From Clostridiales bacterium (lineage in GTDB: Bacteria > Bacillota_A > Clostridia > Saccharofermentanales > Saccharofermentanaceae): a stretch of 6,556 nucleotides of DNA. Each line of letters begins with the position of its first letter. Positions within the stretch are counted from its first letter, which is position 1. The notes below the pieces were generated by a model that searched no databases, was not told the origin of the DNA, and saw nothing but the letters and a program-made list of their open reading frames with translations. Below, piece by piece: positions 1 through 6,556 of this stretch. Location of the stretch: assembly GCA_017649745.1 (NCBI GenBank), contig JAGCGE010000112.1:1-6556 (forward strand), read 5' to 3'. The translations under genes and the position numbers were made by a program.

Positions 1-357
1 CTTAAGCAGAAGGTTGCAAGAGAGTATTCAGCAGCAAATCTCAATGATGTAAAGATGAAGAAAGGTGCTCAAGCTGAGCATGCCAGAAGAGAACTTGAGG
101 CAGCCAAGGAAAAGAAGAGTCAGCTTGACGGTAAGAAGTTTGAACTTAAGGTTAAGACAGGTGAGGGCGGTAAGCTCTACGGTGCTGTAACAGCAATGGA
201 CGTTGCTCAGATCCTTAAGGATAACGGTTTTGATATAGACAAGAAGAACATCACTTTGAAGTCCCAGATCAAGAGTGTGGGAACTTTCGAAGCTAAGGTT
301 AAGCTCCACACAGAAGTTTCCTGCGAGATCCAGGTTGAAGTAGTTCCTAACAACTAA
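1..357 (+). CDS. rplI: 50S ribosomal protein L9, C-terminal part (5' end outside window)
   Basis: This is the 118-codon 3' part of L9, a large-subunit protein that binds 23S rRNA at the base of the L1 stalk through its N-terminal domain and reaches out with its C-terminal domain. The reading frame is open from base 1. Aligned from memory to Bacillus-type L9, the first visible residue falls near residue 31, so about 30 residues are missing and the full protein would be about 148 residues, normal for the family. Visible parts are the end of the N domain (ANLNDVKMKKG), the charged connecting helix (residues about 24-40 of the fragment), and the C domain with the signatures TGEGGKLYGAVT, DKKNI and VKLHTEVS. 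The ATG at base 55 is internal to the helix and is not the start. It lies directly upstream of dnaB, the usual Firmicute order. Identification is confident; only the missing N-terminus is unseen. Confidence 0.96.
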   Translation, partial: LKQKVAREYSAANLNDVKMKKGAQAEHARRELEAAKEKKSQLDGKKFELKVKTGEGGKLYGAVTAMDVAQILKDNGFDIDKKNITLKSQIKSVGTFEAKVKLHTEVSCEIQVEVVPNN

Positions 358-362
358 TTGAC

Positions 363-367
363 GGGAG
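363..367 (+). promoter_or_regulatory. Ribosome binding site that decides the dnaB start
   Basis: GGGAG lies 8 nt upstream of the TTG at 376-378. The alternative in-frame TTG at 358 abuts the rplI stop codon (TAATTG) and is preceded only by CCTAACAACTAA, which has no purine-rich stretch. The site therefore favours 376 as the dnaB start. Confidence 0.65.
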
Positions 368-375
368 ATAAGACT

Positions 376-2043
376 TTGGCAGAGCGTGAATTACATGACA
401 ATCTGATTTCCGGCAAAAAGACAGGTGTGAAGGAGAACTCACTTTTCGATGAGACAAGTGAGAAGGCTCTTCTTGCCGTGCTCTTGAAGAATCCGAAGTC
501 GCTTGATGGCATCATCAACAAAAAGCTTTTAAAAGAGCATTTTTACGATCCGAAGAACGCCTTGATCTTCGAAGCTATTACTAAGCTTTATATGGAGAAC
601 AGGGAGATCGACCAATATACTGTTGTTGACAGATTAAGACAGGAAGAGAATATTGGTAAGGCAGGCGGAAACAGCTATGTAATGAGTATCCCTGATACTT
701 ATGCGGTTGCATCAAGTGCCGATGAATATGTTGAGATGATCATCGATAAGGCTACAAGACGTAAGATGGTCAAGGTTCTTGAGGAAGCATTGGAGAACAC
801 GACTAAAGGTGCCTCGACTTCTGAAGATCTTATTGATGCCACAGTCGGTAAATTCAATTCTCTGAGAAACGCATCTAACTATAAGGGATTTCAGCCTCTT
901 AAAGAGATCATCAAGATGAGTTTCAACAATATGTTCGATATCATCACGGGTGAAGGCAATAAGAGGATCGTTAAGACAGGTTACAGACGTCTTGACAGTA
1001 TTCTTGGTGGTCTTAGACCGGGAACTCTCAATATCCTGGCGGCTAGACCTGGTATGGGTAAGACATCCCTGGCATTGAATATTGCTGCTAACGCAGCGCG
1101 TTTCTATAAGACTAACGTATGTATCTTCTCTTTGGAGATGTCAAAGGTCGAGATCGGTAACAAGATCATCGCGGCTCTTACTAATACTTCTGCTAAGAAG
1201 ATCCAGTATGCCAACATGAGCCTTGAAGAACAGGCTGAACTTGCCAGAGCATGCGGTGAATTCAGTAATATCCCTATCCTTGTCGATGATTCCGGTGATG
1301 TTACTTCTATCTCGATGCTCTCTGCATGTAAGAAGTTAAAGGCCGATGACAGACTCGATCTTATCATCATCGATTATCTGCAGCTCTTAAGAGTAGGTGA
1401 CGGAAACTCAAGAAGAAGTGAGCGAGAAGAGCTTACTATCATTTCTCGAAATCTCAAGATGCTCGCGAAGGAACTTGATGTTCCTGTAATCGCGCTTTCA
1501 CAGCTCTCACGAGATTCGGCTAAGAACGAAGAAGATCATGTACCTGATATCGCTGACTTGAGAGGTTCAGGTTCTATCGAGCAGGATGCCGACAGTGTAT
1601 GGTTCGTTCATCGTGATGATTACTTTAACAAAGATAAGGACGAGGCCAATAAATACGAGCAGGATGCGAGGATCATCGTAGCCAAGAACCGTCATGGTGA
1701 GACGGGTAATGTCTACGTTAAATGGATCGGCTCCAGAACGTTGTTTAAGGAGATTACCAAGAAGAGTGATCCTACTGAGCCTGAATCTTCATATACAAGA
1801 ACACAAAGTGCCCAGTCTTCAGCAGCGTCGTTCTCATACGAGGAAGCTGATCTTCCTGAACAGGCACCTATCCCTGATGATGCAGCAGCACCTGATATGC
1901 CTGATGTACCGCAGGGACCAGATCTTTCAGAGCCTTTCGATCCGCAGGAGATCGTCACTGAAGAAAGTGCTCCAGAGATCGTAAGTAATGATGAGATGTT
2001 CAGTGATAATGTTTCAACTGATTTCCCGGAGGGCCTTTTCTGA
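376..2043 (+). CDS. dnaB: Replicative DNA helicase DnaB (named DnaC in Bacillus) with a long acidic C-terminal tail
   Basis: This is the hexameric 5'-3' helicase that unwinds the replication fork and recruits primase. From TTG 376 it is 555 aa. The N-terminal helical domain covers about residues 25-165. A linker leads into the RecA-like motor, with Walker A RPGMGKTS (224-231), FSLEMS carrying the likely catalytic Glu (E254), Walker B LIIIDYLQLL (329-338), the sensor VIALSQLSR (381-389), and KNRHGETG with the probable arginine finger R439. The motor ends near WIGSRTLFKEI (residue 460). Family members are usually about 440-470 aa; the extra 95 residues are rich in Asp, Glu and Pro and end in DFPEGLF. 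The usual DLRESGSIEQDAD reads DLRGSGSIEQDAD here. There is no intein. The start at 376 has a good binding site; TTG 358 would add six residues. It sits 18 nt after rplI and 2 nt before tilS, so it is probably cotranscribed with both. Confidence 0.96.
   Translation: MAERELHDNLISGKKTGVKENSLFDETSEKALLAVLLKNPKSLDGIINKKLLKEHFYDPKNALIFEAITKLYMENREIDQYTVVDRLRQEENIGKAGGNSYVMSIPDTYAVASSADEYVEMIIDKATRRKMVKVLEEALENTTKGASTSEDLIDATVGKFNSLRNASNYKGFQPLKEIIKMSFNNMFDIITGEGNKRIVKTGYRRLDSILGGLRPGTLNILAARPGMGKTSLALNIAANAARFYKTNVCIFSLEMSKVEIGNKIIAALTNTSAKKIQYANMSLEEQAELARACGEFSNIPILVDDSGDVTSISMLSACKKLKADDRLDLIIIDYLQLLRVGDGNSRRSEREELTIISRNLKMLAKELDVPVIALSQLSRDSAKNEEDHVPDIADLRGSGSIEQDADSVWFVHRDDYFNKDKDEANKYEQDARIIVAKNRHGETGNVYVKWIGSRTLFKEITKKSDPTEPESSYTRTQSAQSSAASFSYEEADLPEQAPIPDDAAAPDMPDVPQGPDLSEPFDPQEIVTEESAPEIVSNDEMFSDNVSTDFPEGLF
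1756..2040 (+). other. Region of dnaB encoding a disordered acidic, proline-rich tail
   Basis: These 95 codons follow the last recognisable strand of the DnaB motor domain. By my count they encode 23 Asp/Glu against 3 Lys/Arg, and 13 prolines, with a Ser/Ala/Gln-rich stretch first and loose PD repeats after it (PDD, PDM, PDV, PDL). The end reads STDFPEGLF. The composition predicts intrinsic disorder. It is in frame and uninterrupted, so this is a protein extension and not a separate gene. Its function is unknown to me. Confidence 0.8.
2028..2033 (+). promoter_or_regulatory. Ribosome binding site of tilS, inside the end of dnaB
   Basis: GGAGGG ends 12 nt before the ATG at 2046, slightly longer than usual. 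It is embedded in the codons for the last residues of DnaB (Pro-Glu-Gly-Leu-Phe), and the arrangement TGATAATG brings terminating ribosomes next to the tilS start. Translational coupling is an inference. Confidence 0.6.
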
Positions 2044-2045
2044 TA

Positions 2046-3521
2046 ATGGAATTTTTGGATAAGATCAAGTCTTTTGCCGACGAGAACGGTATTTTTGACG
2101 GAAGGACTTTGATCGTTGGCCTTTCAGGAGGACCTGATTCGGTCGCACTTCTTCTGATCTTGAAAAAGATAACTGATTGTCCGATCCATGCAGTTCATGT
2201 TAATCATATGCTACGCGAAGAAGCAGATGACGATGAGTCGTTCGTTAGAGAACTTTGCGAAAAGAATGATGTTCCTTGTACATTCTTCAGTTTTGACGTG
2301 AAGAAGAAGGCGCAGGAACTTAAAAGATCCTTGGAAGACACAGGTAGGATCTTAAGGTATGAGGCTTTTGATGAAGTTTCCAAAGAGCTTTTCGGCGAAG
2401 AGTATCTTTCAAAGACAGCTATTTGCTTAGCTCATCATAAAGATGACCTTTCAGAGACGATGCTCATGAACCTGTTCAGGGGCAGCGGACTTGATGGACT
2501 TGTTACTCCTAAAGCTAATTCAGGAAGAGTAGTAAGGCCGTTATTGTGCGTCTCCAAAAGTGAGATCTTAGAATTCCTTTCTTCCTTGGGACAAGATTAT
2601 TGTCAGGATAAGACGAACCTTGAAGAGATCTGCACCAGGAACATCTGGCGTAATAAGATCATCCCGTCTTTATCTGAAGCAGCGGTAAAAGACCCTGCTG
2701 AAGCGCTTTTCGAGACGTATAATCTTCTGAAGGATGATTGTGATTTCATGTCTGAGTTTACGATGAAGATCTGGGATGAGTGCTTTGATCGTAAGTCATT
2801 GACACTTGATATCAAGGCTCTTGAGGGAAATCATCCGGCTATTGCCTCCAGGCTTGTTAGGATGCTCTGGAAGGAGACTTTCGGAAATCTTACGGATTTT
2901 ACAAAGATCCATGTTGACACTGTCTTAGGACTTTCGACCGATAACGGCCCTTCAGGCAGGACTTTGGATCTTCCGTTTAAGAGAAATGCATTTGTCGTAA
3001 GGGACAGATTGGGATTTTGCAGCAGGGAAGACATTGATGAGGGATTTCTTAGAGCTGTAAGCACATTTGGTATCATCGGAGCAGTCGGTATGGAGCCGCT
3101 TTCTCTCGATGATGTGAGAAATACAACAATTTTACCCAAGTCACATATTACAATTAAGGCGGAAATCGTTGAGAATATTGATTTGATAAGGTATAATACT
3201 AATTCGTGGTTTTGTCCTTTTTTCTCGGATATTTCCGTCGATGATCTTAGGTTCGGACGCCTGGGTGAAGATATCACTTTTAAGCGTGCCGGGACGGAGA
3301 TCACTTCTAAGGTAACGAAGATCTTATCGGATCTTAAGGTTCCTTCGAAGGTCAGAGGAGAGGTCTTTGGTGTCTATATGGACGATAAAGCTCTATGGAT
3401 ACCTGGTGTAGGACATGCTATTGGATTTACTGATGAGATTTCTAAGGAGAGATTCCTTAATAGTCTTGGAAGTAAGGGGATGCCGGATAAGTATCTGGCG
3501 GTACATTTAACGGAGGTGTGA
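2046..3521 (+). CDS. tilS: tRNA(Ile)-lysidine synthetase TilS
   Basis: TilS uses ATP to attach lysine to C34 of the CAU-anticodon isoleucine tRNA, making lysidine so that the tRNA reads AUA and is charged with Ile. The protein is 491 aa, slightly longer than many family members. The N-terminal PP-loop ATPase domain shows SGGPDS (27-32), HVNHMLR (51-57) and AHHKDD (129-134), followed by LFRGSGLDGL, RPLL (164-167), DKTN (188-191) and RNIWRNKIIP (198-207). The middle (about 210-390) is divergent. The C-terminal TilS domain is recognisable at KVTKILSDLKVP (422-433) and LWIPGVGHAIG (450-460). Where many homologues have DDQxET this one has DDLSET, a minor variation. The start is ATG 2046; there is no competing start with a better binding site. 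By eye it uses more TTG and ATT codons than ftsH, which fits lower expression. The stop lies 2 nt from hpt. Confidence 0.95.
   Translation: MEFLDKIKSFADENGIFDGRTLIVGLSGGPDSVALLLILKKITDCPIHAVHVNHMLREEADDDESFVRELCEKNDVPCTFFSFDVKKKAQELKRSLEDTGRILRYEAFDEVSKELFGEEYLSKTAICLAHHKDDLSETMLMNLFRGSGLDGLVTPKANSGRVVRPLLCVSKSEILEFLSSLGQDYCQDKTNLEEICTRNIWRNKIIPSLSEAAVKDPAEALFETYNLLKDDCDFMSEFTMKIWDECFDRKSLTLDIKALEGNHPAIASRLVRMLWKETFGNLTDFTKIHVDTVLGLSTDNGPSGRTLDLPFKRNAFVVRDRLGFCSREDIDEGFLRAVSTFGIIGAVGMEPLSLDDVRNTTILPKSHITIKAEIVENIDLIRYNTNSWFCPFFSDISVDDLRFGRLGEDITFKRAGTEITSKVTKILSDLKVPSKVRGEVFGVYMDDKALWIPGVGHAIGFTDEISKERFLNSLGSKGMPDKYLAVHLTEV
3512..3518 (+). promoter_or_regulatory. Ribosome binding site that decides the hpt start
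   Basis: GGAGGTG covers the last two sense codons of tilS. Measured from GGAGG, the ATG at 3524 is 7 nt away, which is optimal. The in-frame GTG at 3518 is part of the site itself and cannot be its start. Confidence 0.85.
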
Positions 3522-3523
3522 AC

Positions 3524-4060
3524 ATGGAAGGTGTCGATGTTTCTGAGATCTTGATATCACAGAATGAGATCAAGGCAATGGTAGAGCACACAGCTGCTCT
3601 TATTAACAAAGATTACGGCGACGAAGAGCTTCTCGTTATCGGTATCCTGACAGGAAGTTTCGTGTTCACGGCTGATCTTGCAAGACACCTTACAATGCCT
3701 GTGAAGATCGATTTCATGCAGGTATCCAGCTACCAGGGTCAGACCTCTACAGGAGTTCTCACGATCAAGAAGGACTGCTCTTTCAATATTGAAGGCAAGA
3801 ATGTTCTTATCGTTGAGGATATCATTGATACCGGTTATACACTTAAGTGTCTTAAGGAACTCCTTCTTAAGAGGAATCCGAAGAGTCTTAAGATCTGCAC
3901 AGCTTTCGACAAGCCTGAGCGCAGAGTAAATGAAATTGAAGCTGATTATAAGGGAATCACTATCCCGGACAAGTTTATAGTCGGATATGGATTGGATTAC
4001 GACGGTGAGTACAGAAACCTCAAAGATATATGCGTCGTTTCCATGAACGGAGGTAATTGA
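3524..4060 (+). CDS. hpt: Hypoxanthine(-guanine) phosphoribosyltransferase
   Basis: This is a purine salvage enzyme that joins hypoxanthine (and usually guanine) to PRPP, giving IMP or GMP and pyrophosphate in the cytoplasm. It is 178 aa, the usual length for the bacterial family. Visible signatures are the PRPP-binding motif VLIVEDIIDTGYT (94-106) with probable general base D102, the flexible-loop region SSYQGQTSTG (68-77), FDKPERR (128-134), and IPDKFIVGYGLDY (147-159), where K150 should contact the purine 6-position. The loop that usually reads L-K-G or L-R-G reads L-T-G here (T43), an uncommon change at a substrate-binding position. The start at ATG 3524 is set by the GGAGGTG site. It begins 2 nt after the tilS stop and its own stop shares one base with the ftsH ATG, so the three are probably translated together. 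In Bacillus the homologue is called HprT. Preference for hypoxanthine versus guanine cannot be read from the sequence. Confidence 0.95.
   Translation: MEGVDVSEILISQNEIKAMVEHTAALINKDYGDEELLVIGILTGSFVFTADLARHLTMPVKIDFMQVSSYQGQTSTGVLTIKKDCSFNIEGKNVLIVEDIIDTGYTLKCLKELLLKRNPKSLKICTAFDKPERRVNEIEADYKGITIPDKFIVGYGLDYDGEYRNLKDICVVSMNGGN
4049..4053 (+). promoter_or_regulatory. Ribosome binding site that decides the ftsH start
   Basis: GGAGG is 6 nt upstream of ATG 4060. The in-frame TTG at 4057 would be only 3 nt away, too close. The site lies in the last codons of hpt. Confidence 0.85.
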
Positions 4061-6012
4061 TGAGTAACAACAACGGATCAAACAACAAGATGCCGGGACT
4101 TACCGGATTGATATTCTATGCAATCCTGGTTGTCGGTCTTTGTATCCTGTTTGTTAATATCTTCGGAAGAGATACGAATAAAGATAAGACAGAATATGTC
4201 TATCATTATATCGAATCAGAAGATTACGATGTTTCCGAAGTAACCGTAAGAGGAACAACAGCTATCATCGAATATAGCAAAGGTGAGAAGAAGTATTCCA
4301 AGGAAGTTGATATTCCTTACGAGGGCGTCGATGACGTTATCGAGTATCTTGAGAAGGCTAAGGCTGACGGCAAGATCGAGGGATATAAGTATGAAGAGCC
4401 ATTTGACTGGTCTATCATCTCTAACATCATCCTGATCGTATGTATCCTTGGAACTGCAGTACTTCTCTTCGTTATGCTTACAAGGCAGCAGGGAGACAAG
4501 GGCGTGTTCAGCTTCGGTCAGAACAGAGCTAAGCTTGCTACTCCTAACCAGATCAAGGTTAAGTTCGAAGATGTTGCAGGTTGTGCTGAGGAGAAAGAAG
4601 AACTTCAGGAAATGGTTGAATTCCTTAAAGAGCCTGAGAAGTTCAAGAAGCTTGGAGCTAAGATCCCTAAGGGAGTTATCCTTTCAGGCCCTCCAGGTAC
4701 AGGTAAGACTCTCCTTGCTAAGGCAGTTGCAGGCGAAGCAGGTGTTCCTTTCTTCCATATGTCAGGTTCTGACTTCGTTGAGATGTTCGTCGGTGTCGGT
4801 GCTTCCCGTGTAAGAAGCCTTTTCGCAGATGCTAAGAAAGCTTCTCCTAGCGTTATCTTTATCGATGAGATCGATGCAGTAGGTAGAAGAAGAGGTTCAG
4901 GTCTTGGCGGCGGACACGATGAGCGTGAGCAGACACTTAACCAGATCCTCGTTGAGATGGACGGTTTTGATACAAATACTAATGTTATCGTAATGGCAGC
5001 TACTAACAGAGCTGATGTCCTTGATCCGGCACTCTTGCGTCCGGGCCGTTTCGACAGAAGAGTTCATGTTTCTGAGCCTGACCTTTACGAGAGAGAAGCT
5101 ATCCTTAAGATCCACGCTAAGGGCAAGCCGCTCAAGGATGTTGATCTTATGGAAGTAGCTAGAGCTACAGTAGGATTTACAGGTGCTGATCTTGCTAACC
5201 TTCTTAATGAAGCAGCACTTCTCGCAGCTAGAAGAAACAAGGCAGAGATCACTCCTCTCGAAGTTACAGATGCTACTTACAGAGTAATGATGGGTCCCGA
5301 GAAGAACTCCAAGAAGCCATCAGAACAGACAAGAAGACTTACTGCTTATCATGAAGCAGGTCACGCTATCGTTCTTCGTGCTATCTCTACTACAGATAAG
5401 GTTGACCGTGTAACGATCATCCCTGTAGGCCAGGCAGGTGGTTTCACATCACATAAGCCTATCGAGGATACACAGTTCCATACTAAGAGCATGCTTCTTG
5501 AAGATATCAAGGTTTCTCTTGGTGGACGTGCTGCAGAGGAGATCTTCCTTTCTGATATAAGCACAGGTGCTTCAAGTGACCTTCAGCACTGTAACCGTAT
5601 TGCTTCAGCAATGATCAAGCGTTTCGGTCTTTCTGATAAGTTCAAGAATATGGTATTCGGTGACGACAGTAACGAAGTATTCATCGGTGGTTCTTACGGA
5701 CAGGTTCAGCCTTATTCAGACGTAACTGCTGCAGAGATCGATGAGGAGATCAAGTCCATTATCGACAGCTGCTATGAAGATACAAAGGCTATCTTGCATG
5801 AGAAGAGCGCTATCGTAGAAGGACTTGCTCAGAGACTTCTCGAAGTTAATAAGGTCGACGGACCTGAGTTCGAGGAGATCTACCTTTCTAACGGTGATCT
5901 TACAGAGATCCACAGAAAGGAAGCTGAGATGAAAGAGAAGTATTCCGCTCCTTCTGACAATCAGAATGGCGAGACACCTTCAGCTCCTGTTGCACCTGCT
6001 CCGGCAACATGA
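4060..6012 (+). CDS. ftsH: ATP-dependent zinc metalloprotease FtsH
   Basis: FtsH is a membrane-anchored hexameric AAA+ protease that extracts and degrades misassembled membrane proteins and selected cytosolic regulators. It is 650 aa, typical length. The order is: short polar N-terminus; first membrane segment (about 13-35); extracytoplasmic domain (about 36-117); second membrane segment (about 118-140); AAA+ domain with Walker A GPPGTGKT (210-217), pore loop MFVGVG (242-247), Walker B VIFIDEID (265-272) and second region of homology (about 309-334, with ATNR and RPGRFDRR); then the M41 protease domain with the zinc site HEAGH (431-435) and probable third ligand D507 in STGASSDLQ. The tail (630-650) is rich in Pro and Ala, as in many homologues. 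All catalytic residues I can check are present. The start is ATG 4060, overlapping the hpt stop by one base. The coding sequence is by eye more codon-biased than tilS (mostly CTT/CTC Leu, GCT/GCA Ala, AAG Lys), consistent with higher expression. It is the last gene before the terminator. Confidence 0.97.
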   Translation: MSNNNGSNNKMPGLTGLIFYAILVVGLCILFVNIFGRDTNKDKTEYVYHYIESEDYDVSEVTVRGTTAIIEYSKGEKKYSKEVDIPYEGVDDVIEYLEKAKADGKIEGYKYEEPFDWSIISNIILIVCILGTAVLLFVMLTRQQGDKGVFSFGQNRAKLATPNQIKVKFEDVAGCAEEKEELQEMVEFLKEPEKFKKLGAKIPKGVILSGPPGTGKTLLAKAVAGEAGVPFFHMSGSDFVEMFVGVGASRVRSLFADAKKASPSVIFIDEIDAVGRRRGSGLGGGHDEREQTLNQILVEMDGFDTNTNVIVMAATNRADVLDPALLRPGRFDRRVHVSEPDLYEREAILKIHAKGKPLKDVDLMEVARATVGFTGADLANLLNEAALLAARRNKAEITPLEVTDATYRVMMGPEKNSKKPSEQTRRLTAYHEAGHAIVLRAISTTDKVDRVTIIPVGQAGGFTSHKPIEDTQFHTKSMLLEDIKVSLGGRAAEEIFLSDISTGASSDLQHCNRIASAMIKRFGLSDKFKNMVFGDDSNEVFIGGSYGQVQPYSDVTAAEIDEEIKSIIDSCYEDTKAILHEKSAIVEGLAQRLLEVNKVDGPEFEEIYLSNGDLTEIHRKEAEMKEKYSAPSDNQNGETPSAPVAPAPAT

Positions 6013-6030
6013 TAAAGACTTAAGAAATAA

Positions 6031-6062
6031 GCACCGTCGAAGGGACTTCGGCGGTGCTTTTT
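6031..6062 (+). terminator. Intrinsic terminator after ftsH
   Basis: The inverted repeat GCACCGTCGAAG / CTTCGGCGGTGC (6031-6042 and 6046-6057) forms a 12-bp stem with one T-G wobble and a GGA loop, followed directly by five T. It begins 18 nt after the ftsH stop codon, so it should end the rplI-to-ftsH transcript. An A-rich stretch before the stem gives only weak potential in the reverse direction. Confidence 0.93.
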
Positions 6063-6093
6063 GATTGTTTTCTCTTTTTAAATTAATAATAAT
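6061..6093 (+). promoter_or_regulatory. Possible sigma-A promoter for murC
   Basis: TTGATT (6061-6066, 4 of 6 to the -35 consensus) is separated by 18 nt from AATAAT (6085-6090, 5 of 6 to the -10 consensus); an overlapping AATAAT lies at 6088-6093. The sequence between is very T/A-rich. A promoter is expected here because a terminator precedes and murC follows, but the region is AT-rich enough for chance matches. The proposed -35 overlaps the last two T of the terminator tract. Confidence 0.35.
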
Positions 6094-6120
6094 GTGCAAT
6101 ACTATTCCTATGCGATTTTT

Positions 6121-6132
6121 AAGAAGGTGATC
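6121..6132 (+). promoter_or_regulatory. Extended ribosome binding site of murC
   Basis: AAGAAGGTGATC matches 11 of 12 bases of the complement of the 16S rRNA 3' end (AAGGAGGTGATC). The ATG at 6135 is 7 nt past the AGG core (6125-6127), which fixes the start. Confidence 0.8.
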
Positions 6133-6134
6133 AG

Positions 6135-6556
6135 ATGAATAAAGGACTTAATGAACTTAAGAACGGTTCAAAGATATATTTTATCGGTATTGGCGGAATC
6201 TCAATGAGTGGTCTTGCCCAGATCCTGATAAAGGAGGGCTTTAAGATCTCCGGTTCAGACTCAAAGGAATCCGCCATGACAAGAGCCCTTGAGAGTCAGC
6301 AGGTTAAGATAAACTATGGACAGAGAGCGGAGAACATCTCATCCGCCGACAAGATCGATGTGGTTGTTTACACAGCAGCTGTTCATCCTGACAATCCTGA
6401 ATTTATGGCTGCCAAGGAAGCAAACCTTCCGATGCTCACAAGAGCTGAACTCCTTGGACAGATCATGAAACAGTACCAGCTTCCTGTAGCAGTAGCCGGA
6501 ACTCACGGTAAGACTACAACAACTTCCATGTTATCCAAGATTCTTCTCGAAGCTGA
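6135..6556 (+). CDS. murC: UDP-N-acetylmuramate--L-alanine ligase, N-terminal part (3' end outside window)
   Basis: MurC adds L-alanine to UDP-N-acetylmuramic acid using ATP, the first amino-acid step of the peptidoglycan stem peptide, in the cytoplasm. The 140 visible codons include the Rossmann-like UDP-substrate domain with FIGIGGISMSGLA (16-28), SGSD (39-42) and VVYTAAVHPDNPE (77-89), and then the ATP-binding loop GTHGKTTTT (122-130) opening the central Mur ligase domain. GIGGxxMSGLA together with GTHGKTTT is characteristic of MurC within the Mur family; the related Mpl also uses GTHGKTTT, but its N-terminal motif differs. The full protein would normally be about 450-470 aa, so roughly 70 percent lies beyond the right edge. 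It is preceded by the ftsH terminator and a 122-nt gap, so it starts a new transcription unit. It has no disruption in the visible part. Confidence 0.95.
   Translation, partial: MNKGLNELKNGSKIYFIGIGGISMSGLAQILIKEGFKISGSDSKESAMTRALESQQVKINYGQRAENISSADKIDVVVYTAAVHPDNPEFMAAKEANLPMLTRAELLGQIMKQYQLPVAVAGTHGKTTTTSMLSKILLEA

Noticed and set aside
1036..1110. Possible intein insertion in dnaB at the Walker A motif
   Set aside because: DnaB is a common intein host, but the motifs from Walker A to the arginine finger are contiguous and normally spaced.
1694..1984. A + strand open frame of 96 codons across the dnaB tail
   Set aside because: It is out of frame with dnaB, is Arg/Leu-rich and has no recognisable domain; the acidic DnaB tail is the simpler reading. 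I considered whether the tail might result from a frameshift, but the dnaB frame stays open and ends just before the tilS start.
2831..3304. A 157-codon open frame on the - strand opposite tilS
   Set aside because: It overlaps the middle of tilS, has no recognisable motif, and its length fits chance in this codon composition.
3557..4081. A 174-codon open frame on the - strand opposite hpt
   Set aside because: It begins with TTG inside ftsH without a clear ribosome binding site, has no recognisable domain, and lies wholly opposite strongly conserved hpt codons. It is explained by codon usage of the real gene.
4448..4813. A + strand open frame of 121 codons inside ftsH in another frame
   Set aside because: It overlaps the FtsH second membrane segment and Walker A region out of frame and gives a Leu/Ser/Arg-rich product with no domain.
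1..6556. Mobile elements, CRISPR arrays, tRNA or rRNA genes, riboswitches, defence genes
   Set aside because: The window is almost fully coding with conserved housekeeping genes. I saw no direct repeat arrays, transposase motifs, tRNA-like clover-leaf or leader structures; the only non-coding gap above 100 nt (6013-6134) holds the terminator and the murC leader.

Overview
The window looks like a chromosomal housekeeping segment of a low-to-moderate-GC Firmicute, most likely class Clostridia. The basis is the gene order rplI-dnaB-tilS-hpt-ftsH, strong GGAGG-type ribosome binding sites, and UUG used as a start codon. I would not name a genus from this sequence alone.

Layout: every gene is on the + strand. 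The window opens inside rplI (ribosomal protein L9). It continues through dnaB (replicative helicase), tilS (tRNA-Ile lysidine synthetase), hpt (hypoxanthine phosphoribosyltransferase) and ftsH (membrane AAA+ zinc protease). These five are packed as one run: the gaps are 18 nt (rplI-dnaB, with my chosen start), 2 nt, 2 nt and a 1-nt overlap (hpt-ftsH). I see no terminator or convincing promoter between them, so they probably share a transcript that starts upstream of the window. A good intrinsic terminator follows ftsH. About 70 nt later a second transcription unit begins with murC (UDP-N-acetylmuramate--L-alanine ligase), which runs off the right edge. A weak sigma-A-like promoter can be proposed between terminator and murC.

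The genes serve translation (L9, TilS), replication (DnaB), purine salvage (Hpt), membrane protein quality control (FtsH) and cell-wall synthesis (MurC). The tilS-hpt-ftsH block is a recurring Firmicute arrangement; in Bacillus subtilis TilS and HprT have been reported to act together as an activator of ftsH.

I did not find a new biological system here. The points most worth a second look are a 95-residue acidic, proline-rich C-terminal tail on DnaB with an SSB-like tip, a Lys/Arg-to-Thr change in a conserved loop of Hpt, and the absence of any intergenic space upstream of ftsH. For dnaB, hpt and ftsH the longest possible reading frame begins upstream of the start that the ribosome binding site supports, and I give the supported start.
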